DNA of 64,000 nucleotides from Megamerina dolium. Taxonomy: Eukaryota; Arthropoda; Insecta; Diptera; Megamerinidae. The stretch is taken from the NCBI GenBank assembly GCA_963854835.1, contig OY978528.1, positions 38,989,960-39,053,959 on the forward strand. The letters run 5' to 3'. Below, piece after piece: positions 28,271 to 40,400 of the stretch. A model generated the notes under the pieces. The model was not told the DNA's origin. It worked only from the letters and a program-made list of their open reading frames with translations, and searched no databases. A program made the position numbers and the translations under genes. How positions within the stretch are numbered: the stretch's first letter is position 1; each line of letters opens with the position of its first letter.

Positions 28271-30655
28271 ATGTGGGTACTGACAAACATTAAGAGCAGT
28301 AAGTAGACAGTACTATTAAAAAAAAATCAATATACTAGCATTATTTGACTGACCGTGTACCCTGTAATGCAGGTGCTATCTTCTATGTTATACGTGAGAA
28401 ATGCAAATTTACTATTGGCAGAGTTGGGGCAGATCTAGTGTTGCGTGATGACAATTCTATTAGTCGGACTCATGCATTTCTCCACTTAGTTGAGAGTGTC
28501 AATGGAAAATTCGACCTTGAGATAGAGGATGCCGGCTCAAAGTATGGGACCTTCATGAATGATGGAATTGAATCAAATTCGTGTGTGGAAAAAGGAGAAC
28601 ATATCGCACTGAACGTTGGCGATCGAATACGTTTTGGTCTCTTAATGAACATTTGGCACGTATCACGTCACACGTTTGTCAGCATTTCTTCAGCATTGCC
28701 ACGAGATGAAATGGAACAATATATGCAAAATCTGCATATGTTGGGCGGAACTGTTTTGGCCAATTGGCAGTCAATTTGTACACATCTTACCATGAATGAG
28801 ATTTCCCTAACAATAAAAGTGCTACATGCGTTGCTGGATCAGGTACCGATAGTGACATGCGACTATTGGCGCAATGTGCTCAAATCGGCGCGTAATAGAG
28901 AATCTCTACCATCGACCGATTCTTATGTTCCACGAATAGGGGAAGCACTATTACAAATAACCGTTACAGACTTGAATAGTAATTCGGCGCGAAAGCGAGT
29001 TTTCCACAACATGACATTTGTCTTTATGAATCGCAAATATTATGAAATGTATGAACCGATCGTAGAGAAAGCTGGTGGCACAAGCAAGGAATTAAATTTT
29101 GGAGTACCCAAATCACTGCTCCTGAAGAAAAACGTTGTCGTAGTGCAATACGTGCCAACCACACAATCACAAAGTTCTCAAATTATCAATAACATAATGG
29201 GTCCGTCTATATTGCATGTTCCTTCATTTTGCATTTTCTCATTTTTTATATTATTTTATTTTCAGAGTATTTGGAGTCACATTCTTTGCGTCTCATACCA
29301 GAGTATGAAATCGGTCTAGCCATTTTACATTGTTCGACAGAGAAATATTGTAATCCCAGCTATAAAGTATTGAATGACATCATACCATCCACATTAGAAA
29401 ATATGGATTCACTCACAGATGCTGCCCTCATGGAGAATACAAGTATTTCAACTAAAAAGAATGATAGTGAATCCTCTGAATTAGTGATTCCAGAGACAGA
29501 TGGTGATAATGCAATTAGTTGCAAATACGATGTGCTAAACTGTGCTTCTACCTCGCTTCAGACTTCTTCTGATGTCGAAGTAAATGCACTACTCAATACT
29601 GAAGAGGTAGATGAAATAACACACGTTCACAATAAGAACAAAAGAAAACGTGTTGAACAAATTGTAGACAATAGTGATGAAGAAAATCTTGATGGTGCAC
29701 TTCATTCTACGAAAAAACCTCACATTGCAATTGAATCGATAGAACAACAGAAAACTGTTTTGCCAAAATCTAAAAAAACTCCCAAACCAAAAACAAATAC
29801 TACACCCAAGTCACGAATAAATCCCCTACCGATTACAATCCATTCAAAGAAAGAATCCATATCTACTGCAGGTTTTCTAGAAAAATCTCAAGTAGTTAGG
29901 TCACAGAATGAGCCAAATAGGCAGCAAACTTCATCAAGTGGTAACGTGTCGTTATCGTCATGTGAAACAGGAGGACGAAAACGCCCGCGAATCGCTATAA
30001 TCGGTGACGATGATGATGATGATGATTTGTTCAATTTTGGCAATGGTGAACCAAATCACCCACAGGAATTAAAAAAATCTCGTTTATTCAATTCAAATGC
30101 AGATGACGATGATCTTTTTGCCTTTGAACATGCGGCCAAAGAGAATGTCGATATAGTACCAATTGATGTTGATGACGAGAATTTGGAACCAACTGAACCG
30201 TTTCTCCCTAAGAAAAACGCTGAATCAGTTGCAATGCCAAGGCCAAAAGAGTTGCCACGAAAAGTGAGCATTCATGGTTGGCTATCATGCACCAATGTTA
30301 AAGTTGATCCTGATAAGGAAGAAATTATTAAGGAGGAAGACAATTCGGTCGATTCAAAGGAATGGGTAGATTCCTGGAAGGGTGGATTTATGGTTCGACT
30401 GCGTGCATTGAATATTTCAACACGTGCATGCCACAATCAAGCTGAAGCATCTGATCAAAGTAAACCTGCAGAAATGTCGCACAACAGTAAGAAAAACTTC
30501 AAAACATTTGTTAAGGTAAATTGATGTGTATGATTTATTTTTGTACTTTAGTAACTTGACGATTTTTCATTCGCACACAGAAACACAAGGTAAACCAACA
30601 ACGCCTCATCATCAATACTACGCCTATTGTAGTTGGCAAAATGCGAACGAGATAA
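28271..30655 (+). CDS. nbs: Nibrin (Nbs1), MRN complex subunit
   Basis: Exons 28271-28298, 28373-29200, 29266-30515 and 30581-30655 give 726 residues. The first exon (MWVLTNIKS) has a GTAAGT donor. The third donor is GTAAAT, and the last exon is very short. The second donor, GTCCGT at 29201, is weak, but it joins the frames without a stop. Residues ~15-90 form an FHA domain (G25 R26, S40-R41-x-H43, YGTF), which binds phosphothreonine. BRCT-type sequence follows to about 330. The middle is a long disordered, charged region with an SK/PK-rich stretch. KNFKTFVKKHK at 695-705 matches the Mre11-binding motif of nibrins (human KNFKKFKK). Acidic DDDLFNF (537-543) and DDLFAF (567-572) resemble the ATM-binding motif. 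The protein recruits Mre11-Rad50 and ATM to double-strand breaks and protects fly telomeres. Confidence 0.92.
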
Positions 30656-30698
30656 TTATGAAACTGGATATTTTACTTATATATGCTTATCTATATTA

Positions 30699-31793
30699 TT
30701 ATTGTTGCATTTTGCTGCAAATAAATTTTCGAAAAATATTCAAGGCTTTTTCATGATCATTAGCAAGTATTTTTCGTTCAAATAGCTTCTGTACACCCAT
30801 CCATTCGTGTTGAAGTATCTGCTTTGTTATGCTATTTTTTATAGATTGCTTTCGTGCTTTATTTTCCTTGTCAATGAACTGCTTTACATCTTGGACTGTT
30901 GCCAGTTTTGAAATATCAAATTGTGATTCTTTTGCATCACGTGTTACTTCTGTTCCAACATCCAATTTAGGCTTGGCGACTATTGATGTTAACGTTTTTG
31001 TTTCAAGTGTAATTCGATTAGGCACTGCTCTTTCCAAATCTGTTGTTACATTTGTCTCGGGTATATTCAATTCAGGTTTTTGAAATGCATCCAACTGCGT
31101 AGGCAGTTCTACAGTTTGTGGCAGAAATGTATAGTTGTTTTGATTCGGAAAGTGTTCTTGATACTTAATTAAATTACTATATAACTCAACGCAGCTGTTA
31201 CCCATCGATGTACTAAGACTCTGAAGCTTTGCAAAAACGGCAAGCAATAATGTGCTGATGTCTATGAAGAAGTTCGATCTGATCATCTGTGTGAAATACT
31301 CAGCCGCTTCTGTGCAACACTCTCTTATGCGACGATAGATGCTATATACACCCAACAGCCGCACCAGCAGATAGTCCACGTTATTACGTGTCGGTAGTTC
31401 GGCACAAGTTTCATCATCAAAATTCATATCGGGAAGTGCACTTTGAAACCGTTCTAATTCACGGGGAAAATCTACTCGTAGTAAACGGCAAACTGCCGAG
31501 TTTAATTTGCATATAGCACGAAATCCGGTCATGTGACGAAAGGAGTTTTTACGACGAGCCATTAATCGTGAAAGCAATGCAGACGTTTGTGCAAAGACGG
31601 TCGATTGTCGCGCATTATTTTGTTTATATTTATTAATTGCAATGTTCACTCGACGCGCTGTCAGTACAATTGAGTTATTGATTAGCAAGAAATTCCTTTA
31701 TTCTGTATATCACTTACCAAATTGTGCATTTGTAGCTTTGAGAATAATCAAAGGCGGTGGCTTCAAGTCAAAATCGTTCCAGATATCACTCAT
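30699..31793 (-). CDS. Nucleolus and neural progenitor protein-like (Nepro, DUF4477)
   Basis: Exons 31793-31718 and 31657-30699 are joined across a 60-bp intron (donor GTAAGT, acceptor GACAG, phase 1) and give 344 residues. The first exon begins MSDIWNDFDLKPPP. The helical segment with RRKNSFRHMTGFRAICKLN, NVDYLLVRLLGVYSIYRRI, CCTEAAEYF and LLLAVFAKLQSLS follows the pattern of the Nepro N-terminal domain (HNRMGRHKP, ELVLMKVLGACKLLLRLL, CCCKTF and LVSRLWVLYKG in the human protein). Nepro proteins are nucleolar and needed in early development, and have been tied to ribosome and RNase P/MRP biology. The C-terminal third is basic and acidic by turns (DVKQFIDKENKARKQSIKN). The identification rests on pattern memory, so the family assignment is moderate. 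The gene converges on nbs with 43 bp between stops. Confidence 0.65.
30720..30725 (+). terminator. Poly(A) signal for nbs inside the neighbouring gene
   Basis: The first AATAAA after the nbs stop codon (30655) lies 64 bp downstream, within the last codons of the convergent Nepro-like gene. The two transcripts therefore probably overlap tail to tail. Confidence 0.5.
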
Positions 31794-33004
31794 ACTTTTA
31801 TAATGATTAAATATTTTATTTTCGAGTTAAATTGGCGTTCCATAAATGACTGCTGTAGATATTACAGGAATGTTTCTTTCGTAATGCTGTCGGCTGCTAG
31901 TGTTGCCAGATAACAGAAAAGACATTACGATACATCTATCAAAACAAGTAGATAATTTAGCACTAAAAATGAAGATAAAAACTTTTACATCTACCAGGAT
32001 ATTAGGAAAATATGTTGTTTTTATAGCATTTCTTATAAAATGACGTAAGGAATACGGAACATTTCATAATATTTCAAATTTAACATAAAATAAAGATATC
32101 CATCTTTATAGAACCATTGAAGATATTCATGTACATAAAACTTATTTGTAGATATTTTTTTTGCCAGCTACAAATACATTAAAAATTACTTTACGTATAA
32201 AATGATTCAGCGCGACTAGTCTCCTCAAATCAAGTTTTCAAGTATTTGTAATGTTGGCTCACGCGCGGTTCTAGATAGTTGGGATCGTATTATAGGCTTT
32301 ATATAACTTAACTTTTTGAATAATGTTCACATGAAAAATTGGCCTCTATTCATCTTTACAAAGGCGTTTGCACTAACTAAGCACAGTTGTAATAAATAGC
32401 AAAATATATATACATCTTAGTACTTGGTTTCTTTCATTATTAAAAAACCGCATATTAACAAAAAATTAAATTCTCTGAAATTATCCCTAAATTATGCTCT
32501 CTTTCTATGTCGCACTGAACGAACAGAACGGTAGAATCCTTGTAACGTGATTTTTTCTGATTTTTGCAACAGAGCTCTTTTAGAAGGTTTTTCATGGCAA
32601 ATTGTTATTGACCGAAAGTGGGTACCGTTCCAAAGAAAAATCTTTTCCTTATTCAAATTAAGCTTCAACCATTGAGCAACGGCACTCTACCTAAACTTTA
32701 CTTAAGCAAATTATTAACAAAATTTGTAAGAAAATCTGGAGTATGGCAACACTGGCAACTCATACTTCCTCTGTGCAATTTTGTGTTCGAATCGAATTGT
32801 TCGAAATCGACTACTTTCACTAAATGTCGTAGAGAAAATATTACGTGATACATAACTAATGAAGTGACATTTGTTTAAATGTTTTCATGTGAATAGCTCG
32901 TATGTGAGGGTCAGTCTAGCAATTAAATAATTTTAAGTGTAAAAGTACTCGTACATGATTACAGCACACTTGTGATAAGGCCGACGATTAGGGAACTTGG
33001 AACG
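31794..33004. other. Intergenic region between the Nepro-like gene and ferredoxin
   Basis: About 1.2 kb of AT-rich sequence between divergent genes, with no supported coding frame. Both promoters must lie here. No repeat family was recognised. Confidence 0.5.
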
Positions 33005-33536
33005 ATGTTTTTTCGCAATGTCATCAGCAGGTGCTATCAAATCGCTTTGCAACACAATAACTACAATGCAGTATTATCTGGAACTAACCAATTTGTAATA
33101 AAACGCAATTTCTCCATAAGTCATACCCTCAAGGAAGAGTAAGTACTTCATCCGACTGCATAATGCATTTATATTGCAATGTTAATTTTATTTCAGAGTG
33201 AATTTAACATTTATACGAGCAAATGGTGAAAAGATTAAAACTAAAGGAAAAATTGGTGACACCCTGCTGGATGTGGTAGTGGATAATAATATCGATTTGG
33301 ATGGTTTTGGTGCATGCGAAGGTACGCTGACGTGTTCGACATGTCATTTGATATTCAAACCAGCCGACTATGGGAAATTGCCGGGCAAACCAAGTGATGA
33401 AGAATTAGATATGTTGGACCTGGCTTACGATCTAACAGATACATCACGTCTGGGTTGCCAAATCACACTCACAAAAGATTTGGATGGATTGGAAGTGCAT
33501 GTACCAGCAACAATAAATGATGCGCGTACCGCGTAA
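33005..33536 (+). CDS. Fdx1: Adrenodoxin-type mitochondrial [2Fe-2S] ferredoxin
   Basis: Exons 33005-33138 and 33197-33536 (58-bp intron, donor GTAAGT, acceptor TTTCAG, phase 2) give 157 residues. The N-terminal ~40 residues are rich in Arg, Asn and Gln and almost free of acids, as expected for a mitochondrial targeting peptide. The mature domain binds a [2Fe-2S] cluster through C85, C91, C94 and C132 ([15 protein letters not shown] and LGCQI). The acidic recognition helix [14 protein letters not shown] binds the reductase and partner enzymes. CEGTLxCSTCH plus the DMLDLA...DTSRLGCQ run is FDX1-like rather than FDX2-like. In flies such proteins feed electrons from ferredoxin reductase to mitochondrial P450s of ecdysone synthesis and to Fe-S assembly. 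The gene ends tail to tail with dusky-like. Confidence 0.93.
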
Positions 33537-34475
33537 CATACGATCATGTTTTACAATTGCTCCAAACTAGTCTTAAATTCTTCATTTGTTTAAATTAATG
33601 TCATGCATGCGTGCTAGTATAATTTATACAAACCTACGTATATATGTAGATAGCATTATAATAGACATTGCGCGCAATAAGAACACAAGAGTATATGAAT
33701 TTTATTCATTTCACTTACATATATGATATCTTATAATAGTAATAATAATAAAAATATATGCAATGATATGCAGAATTTGGTAGTAGCAGCTTTGAGCACC
33801 CGTAATCGGGTTTTGTAGGCATATACCTATGTATCTATATGTGAATAAAATCGTTTATATTTTTCATAATGAAAAGACGTGCAATTAAATTCAGCTGTGT
33901 TTTTTTTAGAAGAATAATGCTTTTGTACTACTTTTATAGGTATTCGATTTATTAACGAGACGACACAATTTATTTCATGTAAAATACAAATTTATTCGAT
34001 GCTATTCAATAAAATAATTTAATATATACACATACTCGTACATTGCTATATTAACTTATTTTGTAAATTATAATTTAGTTGGTACTACTACAAAGTTTTG
34101 TTTCGTTCCAATGAACCGTTTTAAAGCAGGTTTTAGCTGTTGTCATAAATCTCGCATTCTATGAAATGAATTTCTTTTTAAATAATTTTTCGTCATTTCG
34201 TTGTAGCATACAGATAAATAAATAAATTAATTAAATAAATAATGCAATAATACACTAAATAATAAACAAACAAAAAAACAATAATAAATAAGAAGATGAA
34301 TAAGCTGAATGTCGATCATTTGGGTATCGTAGGAAGAGGAGGACGAGGAATTACGCTGGATATTGTACACAGAGCACATATGTACATATATAAATCATGC
34401 GTTGTGTGAAAGCGTGTTAATGAAGCGATTAGCAAAATGAGTCACGGAATAGTGGCGTTGAAAGAGCGCATATTA
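33537..34475. other. Shared 3' region of Fdx1 and dusky-like
   Basis: This is non-coding. AATAAA and AATAAT runs near 33740-33760 and 33842-33847 could end the ferredoxin mRNA. TTTATT at several sites between 33950 and 34000 (AATAAA on the minus strand) could end the dusky-like mRNA, giving that gene a ~500-bp 3' UTR. Confidence 0.5.
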
Positions 34476-37400
34476 CTAGTTTACATATGCCATTGAAGCT
34501 CCTTTTCTATCGAAATGCCGTACTCGGACAAAAAGGAAAGCGGCGACTAGAGATGCCACAGCCAGCACTAATAATAACATCACCAAACCGCCGACAAAGC
34601 TTGGCACCGACATACAAATCGTTTCCGGATCGGCCGATCGTGCTGACTGTATAACGACCGTTTCATTATTGGTATTGCTATTCAGCGCAAAGTTAACATC
34701 TCCAGGTGCTACCACTTGAATGGTACGGCTTGTATTTACATCGGTCATCTCCTGTGTGTTTCTCTTGTAGATTCGTTGCTTTACCACAATATCCATAGTA
34801 TCACGTCGTCTGCGAACACCGCGTAAGTCGTCAAGTCCCTCAACAGAGCGTGGTCGGCCACCGAGTGACACTAGATTCCCACCTTCCAAGTCATCCTTGC
34901 GCTTGACAGTGCTATATTGGCCAGGCTGCCCAGGTAATGGTGGTGGTGGCAAGTGTAAATCATTTGCACCCTGTGGCGGTGACTGACTGCTTGGTGCTCC
35001 AGACTCGGGTGTCGTCACAGAAGTTTGTGCCTGTGGTGAAGGCACAACGTCGGCTTGGTTTTCCGAGTAGGCACCTGTTGCATCGGCGGCAGGATGTCTG
35101 GGATCCGGATAGGCTGCAGGCGGTGGTAGACCACCTAATCCACCAAAGTCACCTCGCTCATATGCTTCTGGCGGTCCATATTCCGAAGAGAGCGCGTTTC
35201 CGCCAATTTGCGGTACACCGTACTCACCCCCGCCCAGGCTGGGTCCGCACTTTGGTTCAGGGCAATTGTAGCGACAAACTTGTATCACGCATTGGAAGTG
35301 CACATTCATTGAATCGGGGAATTTGAACGCCTGGAAATATGCAAAACTAACCACCGACGCTGAGGGGCCAAAGTTCTTGATCTTCTGGAATTTGCTCATG
35401 ATCTTCGGACGAACTACACAACCATTCTGATCGACCAATTGAATGGGTGCACGTTTGCCATCGTGCGCCACACAATTACGCACTAACATATCGAATTTAT
35501 TTTCATCATCTTTAATGGCCAACACCATGGTCATCGTTTGTCCGATTTTCACAATGCCTGACACTTCCGATGCCCACGGACCTTTACCGACCTGTATTTG
35601 CATCCAACACTGCAAGTTGTCACCCAAGAAGTTCGCCGTCACTGCATGCAGCATATCCACTTGGAATGGACGGAATGTGACAGCCTTCTCATAGAAATCA
35701 TACCAGGTACAACGCAATTTACGAGCCTGATCCCACACCTCCTGCACATATGGATCATACTGTATGATAATAGTATTCTCGACATAACTGCCGGACGGAG
35801 TTGGTGCACCATAGCCGGCAGCAGCATTGTGATTCGCCGAGCTTGTCATGCCGCAACTATTGAGAAAGATTTCGAATGTTGCGCTTAGGTGACCAGTTCC
35901 CGGCTTCAGATGAACACAATGGGGATCACTGTAGAAACCCTTCGAGAATATCATGCCGTAGAATGGTCGATCGAATTCGATGTTGACACGCATGTGTGTC
36001 TTTTCGCATTGCACCTGCAAATGTTTTATCTGTGGGCTGTCATTGGTTGCTGCCAGGGGCCAAGCCTCATCGGAGATTTCATTGGTAACACCGGCACCTA
36101 ACGAACCGCCGCCGCCTCCGCCACCAACATCAACACCACCGCCGCCCCCTAAAGCACCCTGCTGTGGAGCACCATAAATAGGTGATGGTGCTGGTGGTCC
36201 ATACACGGATCTGTGTTCGACTGGCAATGAAGCTGAATCAATATGTGGTCCTTCGCAATGTCCATACTGTAATACAAAAGGGGAATAATTAGCATTAAAA
36301 ATATTGTAAAATAAAATACATAAAAATTAATATTTCGTTTCTTTTCCTTTAATAAGTTAACGACTAATAACTGTTGAATGATAAAAAACGAGCAAAAAGA
36401 TAATCTAAAAAATTGAGGAAGTTGCACAATTGCAACTCTGTATGTCTAATTGTGTAACATCAAACATTTAAAACATAATTATTGTTTAGTTTTAGCTGCT
36501 TTTAAGTATCGATGTCCTCATATTTTAATTCAATATTCCCATATACTCGTATCAGTAAGATACACTTCGTTGCCGAATATAAGTACATATGTATGTAGGT
36601 ACATGTGCAGTTATTTTGAAATTATACCTACTAATTTTAAAATCGTCAGCGGTAACATCGACGATGACAGCAAACATCAACTAGTGCAGCCACCAACCAA
36701 GGCATTAACAATTACAGCACATTGCATAACAATAATAAAAATGTGTTGATTTTTTATGTAACTTACCAAAAAAAAAAAAAGAAAATTAAGTGAATTGAAA
36801 CGAATGAAACAAATTCAAATGAATTTTTTGGTTGGGACAACATGGTGTAACAACACAAATTCAAATGAATTTTTTGGTTGGCACAACATGGTGTTACAAC
36901 ACATATAATATCAGCACAAAAACCCTTTTAACATGCCCATACTATATTTAACGCTTTCTTTTTCTTTGTATTATCAAACAAATTGCTGCATCTTCGTGTC
37001 TCTTTTATTTTTCTTATTTCTCTTTCTAGCTGTGGATGAACATAACCTCTTGTGCATACCTTTTTGTTGAAAATATAGGTACATATACAGTGGCTCCCAG
37101 CTTATTTCGTACAGTGACTGTTTAAAAATTGCTGCAGTCGTAATTACTAATATAGCAAAAATTTGAACAAAATATAAATGCCATTTTAGAAAGGAAGGTT
37201 TGTTTTTTATTTTCCAAAATTTACTTTTTCAAAATTTTAGTGTTTGACACTATAAAAAAAATAAAATAAGAAAAAAATAGGAAAATTCATGTCACAGCTT
37301 ATTTCGTACAGTCTCTTTAAGTTCAAACTAAAAACAAAGTAAGTTGATTTTAATATTTAGTTGACATCCCTTAGCGTTAATGACAGCCTGGAGTCTATTT

Positions 37401-40400
37401 GGCATTGAATCCACCAATTTTTGAGTGATGTCTGGTGTGATTTTTTTCCATTCTTCCATCAGTACCTTCTTTAGGTCTTGCTTATTAGAAATCTTGTGTG
37501 TTCTTATTTTATTGTCCAAAATAGACCAAAGATTTTCAATCACATTCATGTCAGGTGACTGTGGTGGTGGAGACATCAAGTGTGGGCAGTTCCAAATAAG
37601 CCAAGATTGCACAATCCCAGATTTATGTTTTGGGTCATTATCTTGGTAGTACCGAAATTCATCCCGCAAACCCAGTTTGTCTGCACTTTGAAGTAAATTG
37701 TTTTTCAGAATCTCGAGGTACTTCATTTTGTCCATTGTTTCCTCAATAAAAACCAATTCACCTACTCCGGCTGCTGACATACAGGCCCAAACCATCACGC
37801 TACCGCCACCATGCTTCACTGTGGGCTTAAGGTTCTCCTTGTTTAGCTCGGTATTCGCTTTACGCCAAACATATGACATTCCGTCCGAGCCAAAAATATT
37901 AAACTTAGACTCATCCGCGAAAATAACGGTATTCCAGAACGCAGGAGTATTAATAATATGCTCTTTGGCGAAGTCAAGTCGGCGTTGTATATTCATTTTC
38001 GAAATGAATGGTTTCTTTCGGGCTACTCGACCGTTCAAGTCTTGATTGCGCAGCACACGTCGGACAGTTTCAGCACTGGATGATTTTCCTATTTCACGCT
38101 GAACCTCTGCAGCCAACTTCGGAGCGGATAACTTTGGATTTTTCTTAATTTTTCGTACAATATAACGCTCGTCTGATGCGTTGAAAATCTTATTAGGTGC
38201 TTCTCTGCCCTTGTTCTCCAACCGATTTTCGCGAACGAAGCGTTGAATGATGTATTGGACAGTTGAGGCACTTAAATTTGTCATTTCAGCAATTTTTCGC
38301 ACACTCTGACCTTTCCTAAAATGGTTAATTACCAGTTTACGCCCTTCCATCGTTGTACGACGACCCATAACGCTAAATGTTTAATTTACAGCACTTTAAC
38401 TATTTAAAATAATAATAATAAAAATTGTTATAATAGTTAAAAGGGTCCAAAAACTCATACAATTCAAAAAAACTTTGTAACTGCGCGGCAGAATGAAACT
38501 TACTTACATTGAAGTTTGTGTACGAAATAAGATGTGAGCTGAAAATCAGCTGATCAATAGTTTTTCTCTCTTGCATGACAAAAAGAACAATTTTTGGGGT
38601 TCCCCGTTTTCTTATTAGGTTTACTAAACACATACATAGACATCTACATTCAAAACTTATTGATAAGTTTTTTAGTTTCGATGTTACAGCCATTTACATA
38701 AAAATATATACACTGTACGAAATAAGCTGTGAGCCACTGTATATGGATACATACGTATGTATAATTTTGACAATCAACTTAAAAATACTATTATTTTTTG
38801 TATTATTTTTAAATATGCTTTTAGCATTCACGTTCGTATGTTATGTTTTTTTTTTCTTCCTCTTTTTGTTTATCTTACCTAAAGCGGATGTACATAGGCA
38901 TCCCAATCATTATGGATAAACAGAATACATTTGTATGTATTTAGCACATATGAACGATAAAAATCGAAAGTTGTAGAAAAAAAATGTTTAATTGCAAATA
39001 AATTTAATGCAAAAACGTAGTACATAAAACGTAGTAACAGCACCAGCATTGATTTTGAAAGTGAAGTTGAACATTATTCGATTCGACATTCAAGTGGACT
39101 TTACCCTTTGTTAGGGTACTGTACTGGGCCTATGGTTTTTTTTTTTCTTTGTGAATAATTTATTTGAGCATCTATACCTACATATATATGTAGGTATAGA
39201 TAGAATTGCGTATTGAAGAAATATCATTCTTGAGCTTTTCCATTTTGAACAAATGAGAAAATAAATTATTAAATTGCTGTATTGGGTTGACCGAAAGGCC
39301 ATGACTCATTTTCAGAGTTAATTTCAAGGCACATTTATTAACATATTGTTACGTTTTTATTCTGTGAACGTTTAATTCTATTTGAATTACCTTGTTCGAT
39401 CACTGGATTCTGTTAATGATAACTGCAACACTTATTTTGTACAACTATATACAGCAACAATTTATTTAATAATCTCTATTTACAATCAACACTGTTTACA
39501 ATCAACTATTTACTATAACACTTAAATGTACTTGCAACTTTTGCCTCTGTATCAATGTTTTCGCAATCACGTTCGGAAGTAGATTGATTGTCAATTCTCA
39601 ACACTGGCTCTATTTATACTCTGTTGGCAACACCCCAGAATCTTCCTTTATCGAGATTCTTCTCTTCCTTTCTCGTTGGCTTGTTCTGGTTATCGCTCAT
39701 TTCTTTTTGTTGACATTCGTTTCGATGCTGCCAATAGAGTCAGTCACAATAGTGATGAGTAATCAACTATCGATACTCGTTACACTGCCCTCCTCTTAAC
39801 CTTGTTCGTCCCGAACAAGTTTTTATACTTCCCCTCGATATGGCGCAAGTCGCTCCAAGTGCACTACTTTAAACTTTGCTCTTTTATTCCAGGCACGTTG
39901 AATGCGATACACTACGTCATTTATCTTTGCTATAATCTCATATGGTCCTTCCCAATGAGTCTGTAGTTTAGGAGACAGGCCTTTCTTTCGTTGTGGATTA
40001 TGAAGCATTACAAGCTCTCCTTCATAGAACCCTTTTGAATTTGCTTTCAAGTCATACCTGGCCTTCATCTTATCGCTTATCATCTGCGACCGCTCTCTGA
40101 TGAACCGATGTACTTCATCCAACTGTTCCCGCTTTTCGCTAGTATAATTACCTTCGGTTGATCTCGTTGGTGTTACGACTCCAAATTTTAAATCAGCTGG
40201 CAGTCTTAACTCGTTTCCAAAAATTGCCATTGCCGGTGTAGTAGCCGTCGTATCATGTTGTGCGCATCGATATGCCATGAGGAACATTGGTATATGTACA
40301 TCCCAGTCTCTTTGGTATTTATCTACGACTTTTCTCAAATATTCCTCCAAGGTACGGTTAAATCGTTCTACCATGCCATCAGATTGTGGATGCAAAGGTG

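Noticed and set aside
29150..29265. Alternative: nbs reads through to 29319 without intron
   Set aside because: The read-through adds a hydrophobic non-conserved tail and a stop, whereas splicing at 29200/29266 joins the conserved downstream frame, despite the weak GTCCGT donor.
34937..35888. Plus-strand frames opposite dusky-like
   Set aside because: Shadows of the ZP exon; no domain features of their own.
39275..39346. mariner terminal repeat (TATTGGGTTGACCGAAAG) left of the gypsy element
   Set aside because: A loose likeness only; no matching inverse end or transposase piece was found nearby on the right flank.
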